Assembly: GCF_004571075.1 (NCBI RefSeq) | Contig: NZ_SPQP01000014.1 | Span: 1 to 64,000, forward strand | Length of the DNA stretch: 64,000 bases | Direction of reading: 5' to 3' | Origin: Blastococcus sp. TF02A-35 | GTDB taxonomy: Bacteria > Actinomycetota > Actinomycetes > Mycobacteriales > Geodermatophilaceae | In this document: positions 9,614 through 18,411 of the stretch, piece after piece | Layout of the letters: each line of letters starts with the position of its first letter | Numbering within the stretch: position 1 is the stretch's first letter | The notes under the pieces: model-generated | What the model was told of the DNA's origin: nothing | Databases searched by the model: none | The model's input: the letters and a program-made list of their open reading frames with translations, nothing else | Program-made: the position numbers and the translations under genes

Positions 9614-9627
9614 GTTTCACGGGAAAC
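9614..9627. promoter_or_regulatory. parS-like site 2, one mismatch
   Basis: GTTTCACGGGAAAC, one base off the palindromic ParB site GTTTCACGTGAAAC, in the short gap after dnaB. Supported mainly by the presence of two other parS-like sites in the window. Confidence 0.45.
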
Positions 9628-9715
9628 GGCGAACCAAGATCGTCGGATGCAGCGGACGGTTGTGCGCCACGTCACGCTCAGCTAGGAACAGGGTCCCCCC
9701 AGTATTGGAGAACCC

Positions 9716-11632
9716 GTGTCCTCTCGTTCATGGCGCCGGACGACCGCGTCGGTCGTCGGCACCCTCGCCGTGACGCTCGCCGTCACGGCGACAGCGACGC
9801 CCGCGTCGGCGAACCCGGCCAAGGCCACCCCGCTGTCCGTCTTCCCGTCCAACAGCCTCACCGTGCCCGACCGCGGCCAGCTCACCGGTCTGCGCGTCGC
9901 GCTCCCGACCGAGGGCTGCGGCGGCGCGGTGAGCTGCGGCCTGGTCGAGCGGCTGAACCAGCTCGACGGCTTCGACCTCGACCCGCGTCTCGCCGTCCGC
10001 TTCGACGCCCCGGTGGACGCGGCCGCGGCGGCCGCCCGCATCACGGTCGAGGAGACCCGTGGGCGCTTCCGGACCGGCGTGGACCGGGTGGTCTACGACC
10101 CGGCGTCCAACACCGTCTACGCGCACCCGGCGAAGCAGCTGGCACCCGGCACGACGTACACGCTGCGCGTCCAGGGTGGTCCGGCCACCAAGGCCTTCCA
10201 GGACACCTTCACGACGATGAGCGCCACCGACGGGCTGCTGGACCTCACCCGGCAGATCCAGTTCGGCAGCAAGGCGCTGAAGGCGGTCGGCGTGACGCCG
10301 GGCCTGCGCGTCGAGGGCGTCTTCCCCGCCGAGGGCACGAGCGTGGGCTTCCTCGCCGACGGGGACGCCGCTCCCGGCCTGCAGTCCGGGCCCACGGCGC
10401 CGGTCACACAGCCGGTGGCGAAGGGGACCCTGGTCTTCGGCTCCTACCTCGCCCCCAACTGGCTCGGGCCCGACGTCACGATCCGCCAGACCCCGACGCG
10501 CGACCTCGGGCCGCTGCCGGTGAGCGCCGTCCGGCTGCCGTTCGTGGCGGTCCTGCCTCCCGGGAAGGCCCCGGCCGGCGGCTGGCCGACCGCGGTCTTC
10601 GGCCACGGGTTCGGCAGCTCCACGCAGAGCGTCTTCCTGGCCGCCGCGACCAACGCCGCCAGCGGCATCGCCACGATCGGCACCAACGTCGTCGGGCACG
10701 GTGCCGGGCCGGACAGCACGTGGGTCCTCACCAACGGCGGCACGGAGACCAGGATCCCGTCCTACGGCAGGGGCGTGGACCAGGACGACCCGGGCACGAC
10801 GATCGGTGGCACCGAGGGCTCCTCGGCCACCGGCCCCGCCGCGGCCCTGTCCTCGCGGGACGCGCTCCGGCAGACCTCGCTGGACATCTCCACGCTCATC
10901 CGGACCCTCGGTGGCACGGACGTCGACGGTGACCGGAAGGCCGACCTCTCCGGCCGGGACGTCACCTACTTCGGCCAGAGCTTCGGTGGCATCTACGGCA
11001 CCATGCTGACCGGCGCGGACCGGGCGGTCACCCGCTCGGTGCTCAACGTCCCGGGTGGCCCGGTCACCGAGATCGCGCGCACGTCACCGACGTTCCGCGG
11101 CCTGACCACGCAGGCGCTCAGCCAGGTGGGCCTGCTGAACAGCACCGACCCCGGGCGCTTCTACTTCCAGGAGCAGATGCCGCTCCGGGGCGAGGGGCCG
11201 GTGACCGCGACGGCTCCGGGGGCCCTGGCCATCCAGGACTACCTGGCCAGGTCGACGTGGCTGACCCGCCCGGGCAGCCCGGAGACGTTCGCCCCGCTCA
11301 TCGACCCGAAGCGGGTGCTGGTCCAGGTGGCCTTCGGTGACCGGACGGTCCCCAACCCGACGTCGTACACGATCGTGGACGCCGGGAACCTGTGGAAGCG
11401 GACCAGCCTCTACCGCAACGACCGGACGGCGAACGCCGCGAACGACCCGCACGCCTTCCTGCTCAGGCTGAACATCCCCGCAGCGCTGCAGGGGCAGGCC
11501 CAGGTCGCGGCCTTCCTGAAGGGGGGCGAGGTCGTCGACCCCGACGGGGACGGCGCGGTGTGGGAGACCCCGATCGCGGACCCGGCGACGATCCGCGTCC
11601 TGAACTACCCGGCGCCGTTCCTGGCGCCCTGA
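9716..11632 (+). CDS. secreted alpha/beta-hydrolase (esterase/lipase-like) with Ig-like domain
   Basis: A 638-residue exported protein. The signal peptide ends near ASA (about residue 32). A bacterial Ig-like segment (about residues 80-170, LAVRFDAPVDAAAAAARITVE) precedes an alpha/beta-hydrolase domain with an HG oxyanion motif (FGHGFGSS), the nucleophile elbow GQSFGG (Ser422), a likely Asp in VAFGDRTVPN and a likely His in NDPHAF. A DVDGDRKAD loop resembles a calcium-binding repeat. The start is GTG 9716 with TTGGAG upstream. A perfect hairpin follows. It likely cleaves esters outside the cell; substrate unknown. Confidence 0.78.
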   Translation: MSSRSWRRTTASVVGTLAVTLAVTATATPASANPAKATPLSVFPSNSLTVPDRGQLTGLRVALPTEGCGGAVSCGLVERLNQLDGFDLDPRLAVRFDAPVDAAAAAARITVEETRGRFRTGVDRVVYDPASNTVYAHPAKQLAPGTTYTLRVQGGPATKAFQDTFTTMSATDGLLDLTRQIQFGSKALKAVGVTPGLRVEGVFPAEGTSVGFLADGDAAPGLQSGPTAPVTQPVAKGTLVFGSYLAPNWLGPDVTIRQTPTRDLGPLPVSAVRLPFVAVLPPGKAPAGGWPTAVFGHGFGSSTQSVFLAAATNAASGIATIGTNVVGHGAGPDSTWVLTNGGTETRIPSYGRGVDQDDPGTTIGGTEGSSATGPAAALSSRDALRQTSLDISTLIRTLGGTDVDGDRKADLSGRDVTYFGQSFGGIYGTMLTGADRAVTRSVLNVPGGPVTEIARTSPTFRGLTTQALSQVGLLNSTDPGRFYFQEQMPLRGEGPVTATAPGALAIQDYLARSTWLTRPGSPETFAPLIDPKRVLVQVAFGDRTVPNPTSYTIVDAGNLWKRTSLYRNDRTANAANDPHAFLLRLNIPAALQGQAQVAAFLKGGEVVDPDGDGAVWETPIADPATIRVLNYPAPFLAP

Positions 11633-11647
11633 CCCGCCGGTGAGACA

Positions 11648-11683
11648 CCGAGGCCCAGGACCGGAATCGGTCCTGGGCCTCGG
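11648..11683. terminator. perfect bidirectional terminator hairpin
   Basis: A perfect 16-bp stem (11648-11663 with 11668-11683) with a 4-nt loop between convergent genes, the secreted hydrolase and the desaturase. Confidence 0.8.
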
Positions 11684-11711
11684 TGCTCGTCAGGGGTGCG
11701 ACGCGCCTGGG

Positions 11712-12908
11712 TCAGGCGGCGGCCTTCATGAGCTCGCGGCGCACCTTCTTGCCACCGGTGGTCATGCGGACCAGCTTCACGACCTGCGCCGGCGCGTTCT
11801 TCGGCGTCGTCTCGGCCAGCCAGCCGTTGGGCAGCGAGAGGCGGATGACCTTGTGCCACGCGCTCGCGACCTGCTTGTACAGCGGGGCCGAGTGGTAGGT
11901 CAGGTCGTAGCGGTCGAAGATCTCCTTGATCTTCGGCGCGATCTCCGCGTACCGGTTGCTCGGGATGTCGGGGAACAGGTGGTGCTCCACCTGGTGCGAC
12001 AGGTTGCCGGTCATGATGTGCATGGCCTTGCTGCCGGAGATGTTGGCCGAGCCGAGCATCTGCCGGACGTACCACTCACCGCGGGTCTCGCCGTCGATGG
12101 AGGTCTTCTCGAAGGTCTCGACGCCCTCGGGGAAGTGCCCGCACATGATGACCGAGTGCGACCACAGGTTGCGCACCACGTTGGCGGTGAAGTTGGCGAC
12201 CAGGGTGGGGACGAACGACGGGCCCGACAGCAGCGGGTGGACGACGTAGTCCTTGGCGGCCTGGTTGCGGATCTTCTTCAGCACCTGCTTGGCGGCGGCC
12301 CGGAACTTCGGGTCGTTGCGGCGCTTCTTGGTGGCCAGGTTCTTGCCGAGCTCGAGGTCGTACGCGGCGATCCCGTACTCGAAGAAGCAGGCGTTGATGA
12401 AGTTCCAGAGCGGCTGCGCCAGGTACATCGGGTGCCAGCGCTGGTCCTCGTCGACGCGCATGATGCCGTAGCCGAGGTCGTTGTCCTTGCCGATCACGTT
12501 CGTGTACGTGTGGTGCAGCTCGTTGTGCGAGTGCTTCCACTGCTCGGCCGGGCTGGCCATGTCCCACTCCCACGTCGTGGAGTGGATCTTCGGGTCGCGC
12601 ATCCAGTCCCACTGGCCGTGGAGGATGTTGTGCCCGATCTCCATGTTCTCGAGGATCTTGGCGACCGAGAGGCCGACGGTGCCGAGCACGAAGGCCGGCG
12701 GGAACTTCGAGAACAGCAGGACGGCGCGGCTGCCCAGCTCGAGCTTGCGCTGCACGTCGATGACCGTGCGGATGTACTTGGCGTCGTTCTCGCCGAGGCT
12801 GTCGCGCACCTCCTGGCGGATGGTGTCGAGCTCCTTGCCGATCAGCTCGATGTCCTCGGGGGTGAGGTGGGCGATCGGGTTGTCGGGCTTCTTCTGGATG
12901 ACGGTCAT
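11712..12908 (-). CDS. acyl-lipid / acyl-CoA delta-9-type fatty acid desaturase (DesA3-like)
   Basis: A 398-residue membrane di-iron desaturase that introduces a double bond into fatty acyl chains. The three histidine boxes are HNILH, HNELHH and HQVEHH. Hydrophobic segments flank them. The ATG at 12908 follows GAGGAG at good spacing; the frame is open 42 nt further. It lies 23 nt downstream of a ferredoxin-type reductase on the same strand, the arrangement of mycobacterial desA3 with its electron-donor Rv3230c, so the two almost surely work as one unit in stearoyl-type desaturation. Confidence 0.9.
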   Translation of the reverse strand: MTVIQKKPDNPIAHLTPEDIELIGKELDTIRQEVRDSLGENDAKYIRTVIDVQRKLELGSRAVLLFSKFPPAFVLGTVGLSVAKILENMEIGHNILHGQWDWMRDPKIHSTTWEWDMASPAEQWKHSHNELHHTYTNVIGKDNDLGYGIMRVDEDQRWHPMYLAQPLWNFINACFFEYGIAAYDLELGKNLATKKRRNDPKFRAAAKQVLKKIRNQAAKDYVVHPLLSGPSFVPTLVANFTANVVRNLWSHSVIMCGHFPEGVETFEKTSIDGETRGEWYVRQMLGSANISGSKAMHIMTGNLSHQVEHHLFPDIPSNRYAEIAPKIKEIFDRYDLTYHSAPLYKQVASAWHKVIRLSLPNGWLAETTPKNAPAQVVKLVRMTTGGKKVRRELMKAAA

Positions 12909-12931
12909 CGTGCGGCTCCTCGGTCTCGGGA

Positions 12932-14044
12932 TCAGTGGTCGATGGCGCACGCGCCGGCGGGGGCGCTGATGCAGGTCTGGACGAGGACGCCGTCCCCGAC
13001 GTCGTCGGCGGTGGTGATCTCTCCGTTGCGGAGGTCGCGGACCGCGCCCTCGCGCAGCGGAAGCACGCAGCCGTAGCAGATGCCCATGCGGCAGCCGCTC
13101 GGCATGAGCACGCCGGCCTCCTCGGCGGCGTCGAGGATGGGCGTGGTGCCCTCGACGTCCACGGTGGTGCCGTTCTTGGTGAAGGTGACCGCGCCGCCCT
13201 CGCCCGCGCCGGCGAGCACGCGCGGGCGGAACCGCTCGGTGTAGAGCCGGTCGGCGATGCCGACGGACTCCCAGTGCTCCTCCAGCGCCTCGAGCATGCC
13301 GACCGGGCCGCAGGCCCAGGTGGAGCGCTCGTGCAGGTCGGGGACCAGCTCGGCGATCGACCGGGCGTCGAGCAGCCCGGCGGTGTCGGTGTGCTGCTCG
13401 ATCAGCGTGATCCGGCCCTCGGCGGCCAGCTGGCGGAGCTCGGCGCCGAAGACGACGTCGTCGGCGGTGGGGGCGGAGTGCACCAGGACGGTGTCGGTCA
13501 GCTGGTGGGCGTGGTTGCGCAGGATGCCCATGACCGGGGTGATGCCGGAGCCGGCGGTGACGAACAGCGCCTTGGCGGGCGTCTCCTCCGGCAGGCAGAA
13601 CTCACCGGTCGCCTGGTCGAGCTGGATGATCGTGCCCGGCTTCACCCGGTGGACCAGGTGGTTGCTCACCTTGCCGTCGGGGATGGCCTTGACGGTGATG
13701 GTGAAGCAGCCGTCCGCGCGGCCGAGCACCGACGTGATCGAGTAGGCCCGCCACTGGCGGACGCCGTCGATGTCGATGCCGATGCGGACGTACTGGCCCG
13801 GGACGTGCGGGAGCCAGTCGCGACCGGGCCGGATGACGATGCTCGCCGCGTCGCGCGTCTCCTTGTGCACCGCCTCGATGCGACCGCGCAGGGCGGCCCC
13901 GGAGCGCAGCGGGTCGAACAGGTCGAGGTAGTCGACCGGCAGCAGCGGGGTCGTGACCAGCTCGGCGATCTTCAGCACCCGGTCGCGCAGCGCGGGGCGC
14001 GCCGGCCGGCGGGCCGCGTCGGGGCGAGGGGTCGTCGCTGTCAT
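12932..14044 (-). CDS. NAD(P)H:ferredoxin-type oxidoreductase with C-terminal 2Fe-2S domain, desaturase partner
   Basis: A 370-residue reductase with an FAD-binding beta-barrel (RAYSIT motif), an NAD(P) domain (VTAGSGITPVMGILR, then CGPVGMLEAL) and a C-terminal plant-type 2Fe-2S domain. Its cluster ligands are CRMGICYGC followed by a Cys in VQTCIS. This is the Rv3230c-like electron donor for fatty acid desaturases. It is first in the two-gene unit with the desaturase and is divergent from the PucR-type regulator gene, with a 95-nt shared promoter region. Confidence 0.9.
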   Translation of the reverse strand: MTATTPRPDAARRPARPALRDRVLKIAELVTTPLLPVDYLDLFDPLRSGAALRGRIEAVHKETRDAASIVIRPGRDWLPHVPGQYVRIGIDIDGVRQWRAYSITSVLGRADGCFTITVKAIPDGKVSNHLVHRVKPGTIIQLDQATGEFCLPEETPAKALFVTAGSGITPVMGILRNHAHQLTDTVLVHSAPTADDVVFGAELRQLAAEGRITLIEQHTDTAGLLDARSIAELVPDLHERSTWACGPVGMLEALEEHWESVGIADRLYTERFRPRVLAGAGEGGAVTFTKNGTTVDVEGTTPILDAAEEAGVLMPSGCRMGICYGCVLPLREGAVRDLRNGEITTADDVGDGVLVQTCISAPAGACAIDH

Positions 14045-14139
14045 GTACTCAGCTTTCCCAGCGCGGCAGCCAAATACCTGTGCCCTCGACGTGAATCGGG
14101 GGGTAGGTTCTGTTCGCAGGGGACAAAGGAGGCGGGGCG

Positions 14140-15333
14140 GTGTCGGAGGCGCACGACTTCCCGGAGGCGGTGGCGGACGCCATGCGCGCCGAGCTCCCGC
14201 AGGTCGCCGAGCGGGCCGTCGAGGCCATCATCGTGGCGGTCCCCGGGTACGCGGACGCCTTCCAGGGGCCGATGGGCCGCAAGATCTCCAACGCCGTCGA
14301 GCTGACCCTGCGCGGGTTCCTGCAGCTGGCCGCCGCGGGGGGCACCGCCGACGCCGGCACCCCGGGCGGGCCGGTGGTCGAGGCGGCGTACGCGCTGGGC
14401 CGCGGGGAGGCCCGCAGCGGCCGCTCGATGGACGCGCTGCTGGCGGCCTACCGCGTGGGTGCGCGCGTCTCCTGGCGGGACATGAGCGCGACCGCGGTGG
14501 CGGCCGGCCTCGGACCGGAGTCGACGGCGCGGTTCGCCGAGCTGGTCTTCGCCTACATCGACCGGCTCTCGGCGGCCAGTGTGGCCGGGCACGCCGACGA
14601 GCTGGCCTCCAGCGGCCGGGCCCGGGAGCGGCTGCTGGAGCGGCTGGCGGGCGGGCTGCTCCTCGGGATCCCGCAGGCCGAGCTCCTCGAGGCCGCCCAG
14701 CGCGCCGAGTGGGCGCCCCCCCGCACGCTCACCGTCGTCGTCCTCCCGGCGGCGCGGGCCCAGGGCGCGCTGGTGTCCCTGGACCCTCGGACGCTGCGCT
14801 CCACCGAGGAGCTGCCCGACGTGGAGGGCGCCGCGGACCTCACCGTCCTGCTGGTGCCCGACGCCGACGGCCCGGCCCGGCCGGCCCTGCTGCGCTCGCT
14901 GGAGGGCCGGGAGGCCGTGGTGGGCCCCGCGCGGCCGTGGTCGGAGGCACACGCCTCCTACGCGCGGGCCGTCCGGGCGATGCGGCTGGGGCTGGCCGCC
15001 GGCGAGCGGGCGCCGCTGGACACCGACGCCTGCCTCGCCGAGCTGGTGGTCCGGGCCGACGCCGAGGCGCTCGCCGACCTCCGGGCCCGCGTGCTCGCCC
15101 CGCTGGAGCGGGTGGGCGACACGGCGCGCGAGAAGCTCACCGAGACGCTGCGCGCGTGGCTGCTGCACCACGGCCGCCGGGACCAGGTCGCCGCCGACCT
15201 CTTCGTCCACCCCCAGACCGTGCGCTACCGGATGACGCAGCTGCGTGAGCTGTACGGCGACCGCCTGGAGGACCCGGCGACGGTGCTGGAGCTGACGATC
15301 GCCCTCGGTGTCGCCGACCGGCCGGCGGCATGA
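14140..15333 (+). CDS. PucR/CdaR-family transcriptional regulator
   Basis: A 397-residue regulator with a helical sensor-like N-terminal half, a degenerate GGDEF-like middle typical of PucR-family proteins, and a C-terminal HTH_30 domain (QTVRYRMTQLRELYG). The GTG at 14140 follows AAAGGAGGCGG. Divergent placement next to the reductase/desaturase pair suggests that it controls membrane-lipid desaturation. That role is inferred from position only. It overlaps the next gene by four bases (ATGA). Confidence 0.8.
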   Translation: MSEAHDFPEAVADAMRAELPQVAERAVEAIIVAVPGYADAFQGPMGRKISNAVELTLRGFLQLAAAGGTADAGTPGGPVVEAAYALGRGEARSGRSMDALLAAYRVGARVSWRDMSATAVAAGLGPESTARFAELVFAYIDRLSAASVAGHADELASSGRARERLLERLAGGLLLGIPQAELLEAAQRAEWAPPRTLTVVVLPAARAQGALVSLDPRTLRSTEELPDVEGAADLTVLLVPDADGPARPALLRSLEGREAVVGPARPWSEAHASYARAVRAMRLGLAAGERAPLDTDACLAELVVRADAEALADLRARVLAPLERVGDTAREKLTETLRAWLLHHGRRDQVAADLFVHPQTVRYRMTQLRELYGDRLEDPATVLELTIALGVADRPAA

Positions 15334-16217
15334 GCGTCGACCTGGCGGCGGCCGGCCGGTTCCTGGCCGGCTCCGCCCGCGTGCTGGACCGGCGTCGATT
15401 CCAGCTGTCGTTCGAGGGCGGCGGGACCGGGCCGGTGCTGGCCGCGCTCGACGCCTACCGCAACGCCGACGGCGGCTACGGCTGGGGGCTGGAGCCGGAC
15501 CTGCGCTCGGCCACCAGCCAGCCGGGGGGAGCACTGCACGCGCTGGAGACGCTGGCCGAGGTCGGCCGGGACGGCGCCGAGCGCGCCCTGGCGGTGTGCG
15601 ACTGGCTGGGCCGGGCGAACCTGCCCGGGGGCGGCCTGCCCTTCGCCCTCCCGGTCCCGGACCCCGCGGCCTGCGCGCCGTTCTGGGCGTCGGCCGACCC
15701 CACCCGGCCCTCCCTGCAGATCACCGCCGTCGTCGCCGCGACCGCGCACCGGGTGGCCGCCGCCGTCCCGGCGGTCGGGGAGCACCCGTGGCTCACCTCG
15801 GCGACCGACCACTGCCTGGCCGCGGTCGAGCGGATCGACGCCGGCACGCACGCGATGGAGCTCGCCTTCGCCGTCCAGCTCCTCGACGCCGTGGCCGCGC
15901 TGCGCCCCGAGGCAGTGGAACTGGTGGACCGGGTCAGGACGCTCGTGCCGGACGACGGTCTGCTGCACGTGGCCGGTGGCGCGCCGGACGAGCTCATGCG
16001 CCCCCTGGACTTCGCCCCGCTGCCGGGCGGGCCGGCGCGCTCGCTGTTCGCGCCGGAGGTGGTGGAGGCGGAGCTCGACCGGCTCGCGGCCGGCCAGCAG
16101 GACGACGGCGGGTGGCGCGTGGACTTCGACAGCTACTCCCCGGCGGCCGCCCTGGAGTGGCGGGGCCACCGCACCGTCCAAGCGCTCACCCTCCTCCGGG
16201 ACAACGGCCGGCTCTGA
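15330..16217 (+). CDS. alpha-helical toroid (terpenoid-cyclase / prenyltransferase-like fold) protein, function unknown
   Basis: A 295-residue protein translationally coupled to the upstream PucR-type regulator by an ATGA overlap. It contains QW-like turns (NADGGYGWGLEPD near residue 45 and DDGGWRVDFDSYSP near residue 260) of the kind seen in squalene-cyclase and prenyltransferase alpha-alpha barrels. It lacks the DXDD or zinc-ligand motifs needed for those reactions. It may be a ligand-binding partner of the regulator. Family recognition is by fold-type repeats only. Confidence 0.6.
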   Translation: MSVDLAAAGRFLAGSARVLDRRRFQLSFEGGGTGPVLAALDAYRNADGGYGWGLEPDLRSATSQPGGALHALETLAEVGRDGAERALAVCDWLGRANLPGGGLPFALPVPDPAACAPFWASADPTRPSLQITAVVAATAHRVAAAVPAVGEHPWLTSATDHCLAAVERIDAGTHAMELAFAVQLLDAVAALRPEAVELVDRVRTLVPDDGLLHVAGGAPDELMRPLDFAPLPGGPARSLFAPEVVEAELDRLAAGQQDDGGWRVDFDSYSPAAALEWRGHRTVQALTLLRDNGRL

Positions 16218-16224
16218 GGGTGGT

Positions 16225-16818
16225 TCAGGCCGGCCGCAGGACCGCGACGAGGAAGTCCGACCCCGGGGTGAACGGCCGCAGGTCCCAGGTCGACAGCAGC
16301 AGGTCGGGCGCCCAGCCCGTGGCCCGCGCGTCGTCGAGGAACTCGTCGAAGTCGTAGCCGCGCCCGGCGCCGAACCCGATCGCGGCCCGCCCCTCCGCCT
16401 GGATGTGCGCCCGCAGCCGGGCCAGCACGGTGCGCCGGGTCGACGGCGCCAGGAAGGCCATCACGTTGCCGGCGCTCACGATCGCGTCGAACCGCTCGCC
16501 GCCCAGGTCGAGCTCGGCCAGGTCGCCGACCAGCCAGCGAGGACCGGGGTGGTCCTCCTCGGCGGCGGCGACCAGCACGGGGTCGACGTCGACACCGACG
16601 ACCTGGTGCCCGACGGAGGCCAGCCAGCCGCCCACCCGGCCCGGGCCGCAGCCGGCGTCGAGCACCCGCGATCCGCGGGGCAGCATCGCGTCGACCAGGC
16701 GTGCCTCCCCCACCAGGTCCACGCCCTGGGCGGCGAGGTCCCGGAACCGCTGCACGTAGGCCCGCGAGTGGTCCGGGTCCTCCTGGGTCATCCGCGTCCA
16801 CGCGCTCGGCTCGGTCAT
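16225..16818 (-). CDS. class I SAM-dependent methyltransferase
   Basis: A 197-residue methyltransferase with the SAM-binding motif VLDAGCGPGRVGGWLA, the acidic residue closing strand 2 (VVGVDVDP) and motif FDAIVSAGNVMAF. The substrate is not indicated. The ATG at 16818 is the first in frame. It is convergent with the cyclase-fold gene and ends eight bases from it. The FAD enzyme gene upstream on the same strand ends 22 nt before its start. Confidence 0.8.
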   Translation of the reverse strand: MTEPSAWTRMTQEDPDHSRAYVQRFRDLAAQGVDLVGEARLVDAMLPRGSRVLDAGCGPGRVGGWLASVGHQVVGVDVDPVLVAAAEEDHPGPRWLVGDLAELDLGGERFDAIVSAGNVMAFLAPSTRRTVLARLRAHIQAEGRAAIGFGAGRGYDFDEFLDDARATGWAPDLLLSTWDLRPFTPGSDFLVAVLRPA

Positions 16819-16839
16819 GCGGCCATCCTCGCCGATGGC

Positions 16840-18411
16840 TCAGCGGGCCGGCAGCTCGTCCAGCAGCACGCCGGGGTTGAGGATGCCGGCCGGGTCGAGA
16901 GCGGCCTTCGCGCCGCGCAGGGCCAGGGCGAACGGCTCGGGGCGCTGGCGGTCGTAGCCGGGCCGGTGGTCGCGGCCCACCGCGTGGTGGTGGGTGATCG
17001 TGGCGCCCAGCCGGCCGAGCACCTCCGACGCCGCCGTCTTCACGTCGTCCCACATCGCGACCTCGGAGCCGGGGCGCCCGGCGGCGACCACCGTGAAGTA
17101 GGGGGCCGCGCCGTCGGGGTAGACGTGGGTGAAGCGGCAGTTCACCAGGCCCTCGGCCCCGGTCACCTCGCGCACCGCGGCGCCGACCTCCGAGCGGACG
17201 GCGGCGTACAGCTCCTCCACCCGGTCCCAGGTGCAGGCGGTCTCGAAGGTCTCCACGACCGCGCTCATCCGCGCCATGCCGTCCCGCACGTAGGGCATCC
17301 GCAGGAAGGTGCTGCGCCAGGCGTCGGCCGCCGAGTCCCGGCCGCCGTCTGCCACGGCCACCACGCCACCGTGGGCTCGGGCCAGGTCGGTGAGCTCGGC
17401 CAGCCGCCCCTCCACCGGGACGGCCGCGGACTCGACGCCGAGCACCAGCACCGGCTGGCCGCCCGAGGCGCCCGACAGCGCCGCCTCGCCCGGGTCCAGG
17501 AGCCGGCAGTTGGCCGGGTGCAGGGCGGCCTGGGCGATCGCCCGGACGGCGGCGATCGCAGCCGTCATGTCGGGGAAGGTCGCCGACGCCGAGGCCTTGG
17601 ACCGGGGCCGGTCCTGCAGCCGCATCCAGGCCTCGGTGATCACCCCGAGGGTGCCCTCCGAGCCGAGGAAGAGCCGGTCGGGCGAGGGGCCGGCGCCCGA
17701 GCCGGGCAGCCGCCAGGACTCGCTGGTCCCGGCCGGGGTCACCACGCGCATCGACTCCACCAGGTCGTCGATGTGGGTGTGCAGGGTGGCGTAGTGGCCG
17801 CCGGCCCGGGTGGCCAGCCAGCCGCCGAGCGTGGAGAACTCGAAGCTCTGCGGGAAGTGGCGCAGCGTCAGGTCGTGCGGGCGCAGCTGCGCCTCCAGCG
17901 CCGGCCCGAACGCGCCGGCCTGGATCCGCGCGGCCCGGCTGGTCCGGTCGATCTCCAGCACCTGGTCCAGGGCGCCCAGGTCGAGCGAGACCCAGGGCCT
18001 CTCGCCGCGGTACTCGACGCCGCCCACGACCGAGCTCCCGCCGCCGAAGGGGACGACGACCACCCCTGCGTCGCCCGCCCAGTCGAGCAGGTCGACGACG
18101 TCGCTCTCGCCGCGCGGGTGCGCGACCGCGTCCGGTGCGCCCCGCAGGTCGCCGGACAGCGCCCGGACGACGTCCCGGTACGCCTTGCCGTACGCGTGCG
18201 CCGCACGGGCCGCGGGGTCGGTGGTGACCGGCAGGGACGGCGGCGGGCCGACCCGCGACGGCGGCAGGACGAGGTCCCGGACGTCGGGCACGGCGCGCGG
18301 CCGGTCGGGCAGCCCCGGGACCATCCCCGCCAGCGCCACGCACTCCTCGTCGGGGAGGGCCTGGTCGGTGCTGCCCCAGCCCCACCAGGACCGGGTCGCC
18401 GTGCTGGTCAT
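16840..18411 (-). CDS. FAD-linked oxidase, alkyldihydroxyacetonephosphate synthase-like
   Basis: A 523-residue member of the FAD-binding type 4 oxidase family. The FAD-binding PP-loop is VPFGGGSSVVGG, followed by LRHFPQSFEFSTLGGW and DRLFLGSEGTLGVITE. The C-terminal HHHAVGRDH is the His-rich active-site motif of alkyl-DHAP synthases, which exchange an acyl for an alkyl chain in ether-lipid synthesis; mycobacterial AgpS is a relative. The start ATG at 18411 overlaps the stop of the broken dinB (ATGA), so it was the last gene of the thiamine/dinB operon and is now cut off from that operon's promoter by the element. Confidence 0.8.
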   Translation of the reverse strand: MTSTATRSWWGWGSTDQALPDEECVALAGMVPGLPDRPRAVPDVRDLVLPPSRVGPPPSLPVTTDPAARAAHAYGKAYRDVVRALSGDLRGAPDAVAHPRGESDVVDLLDWAGDAGVVVVPFGGGSSVVGGVEYRGERPWVSLDLGALDQVLEIDRTSRAARIQAGAFGPALEAQLRPHDLTLRHFPQSFEFSTLGGWLATRAGGHYATLHTHIDDLVESMRVVTPAGTSESWRLPGSGAGPSPDRLFLGSEGTLGVITEAWMRLQDRPRSKASASATFPDMTAAIAAVRAIAQAALHPANCRLLDPGEAALSGASGGQPVLVLGVESAAVPVEGRLAELTDLARAHGGVVAVADGGRDSAADAWRSTFLRMPYVRDGMARMSAVVETFETACTWDRVEELYAAVRSEVGAAVREVTGAEGLVNCRFTHVYPDGAAPYFTVVAAGRPGSEVAMWDDVKTAASEVLGRLGATITHHHAVGRDHRPGYDRQRPEPFALALRGAKAALDPAGILNPGVLLDELPAR

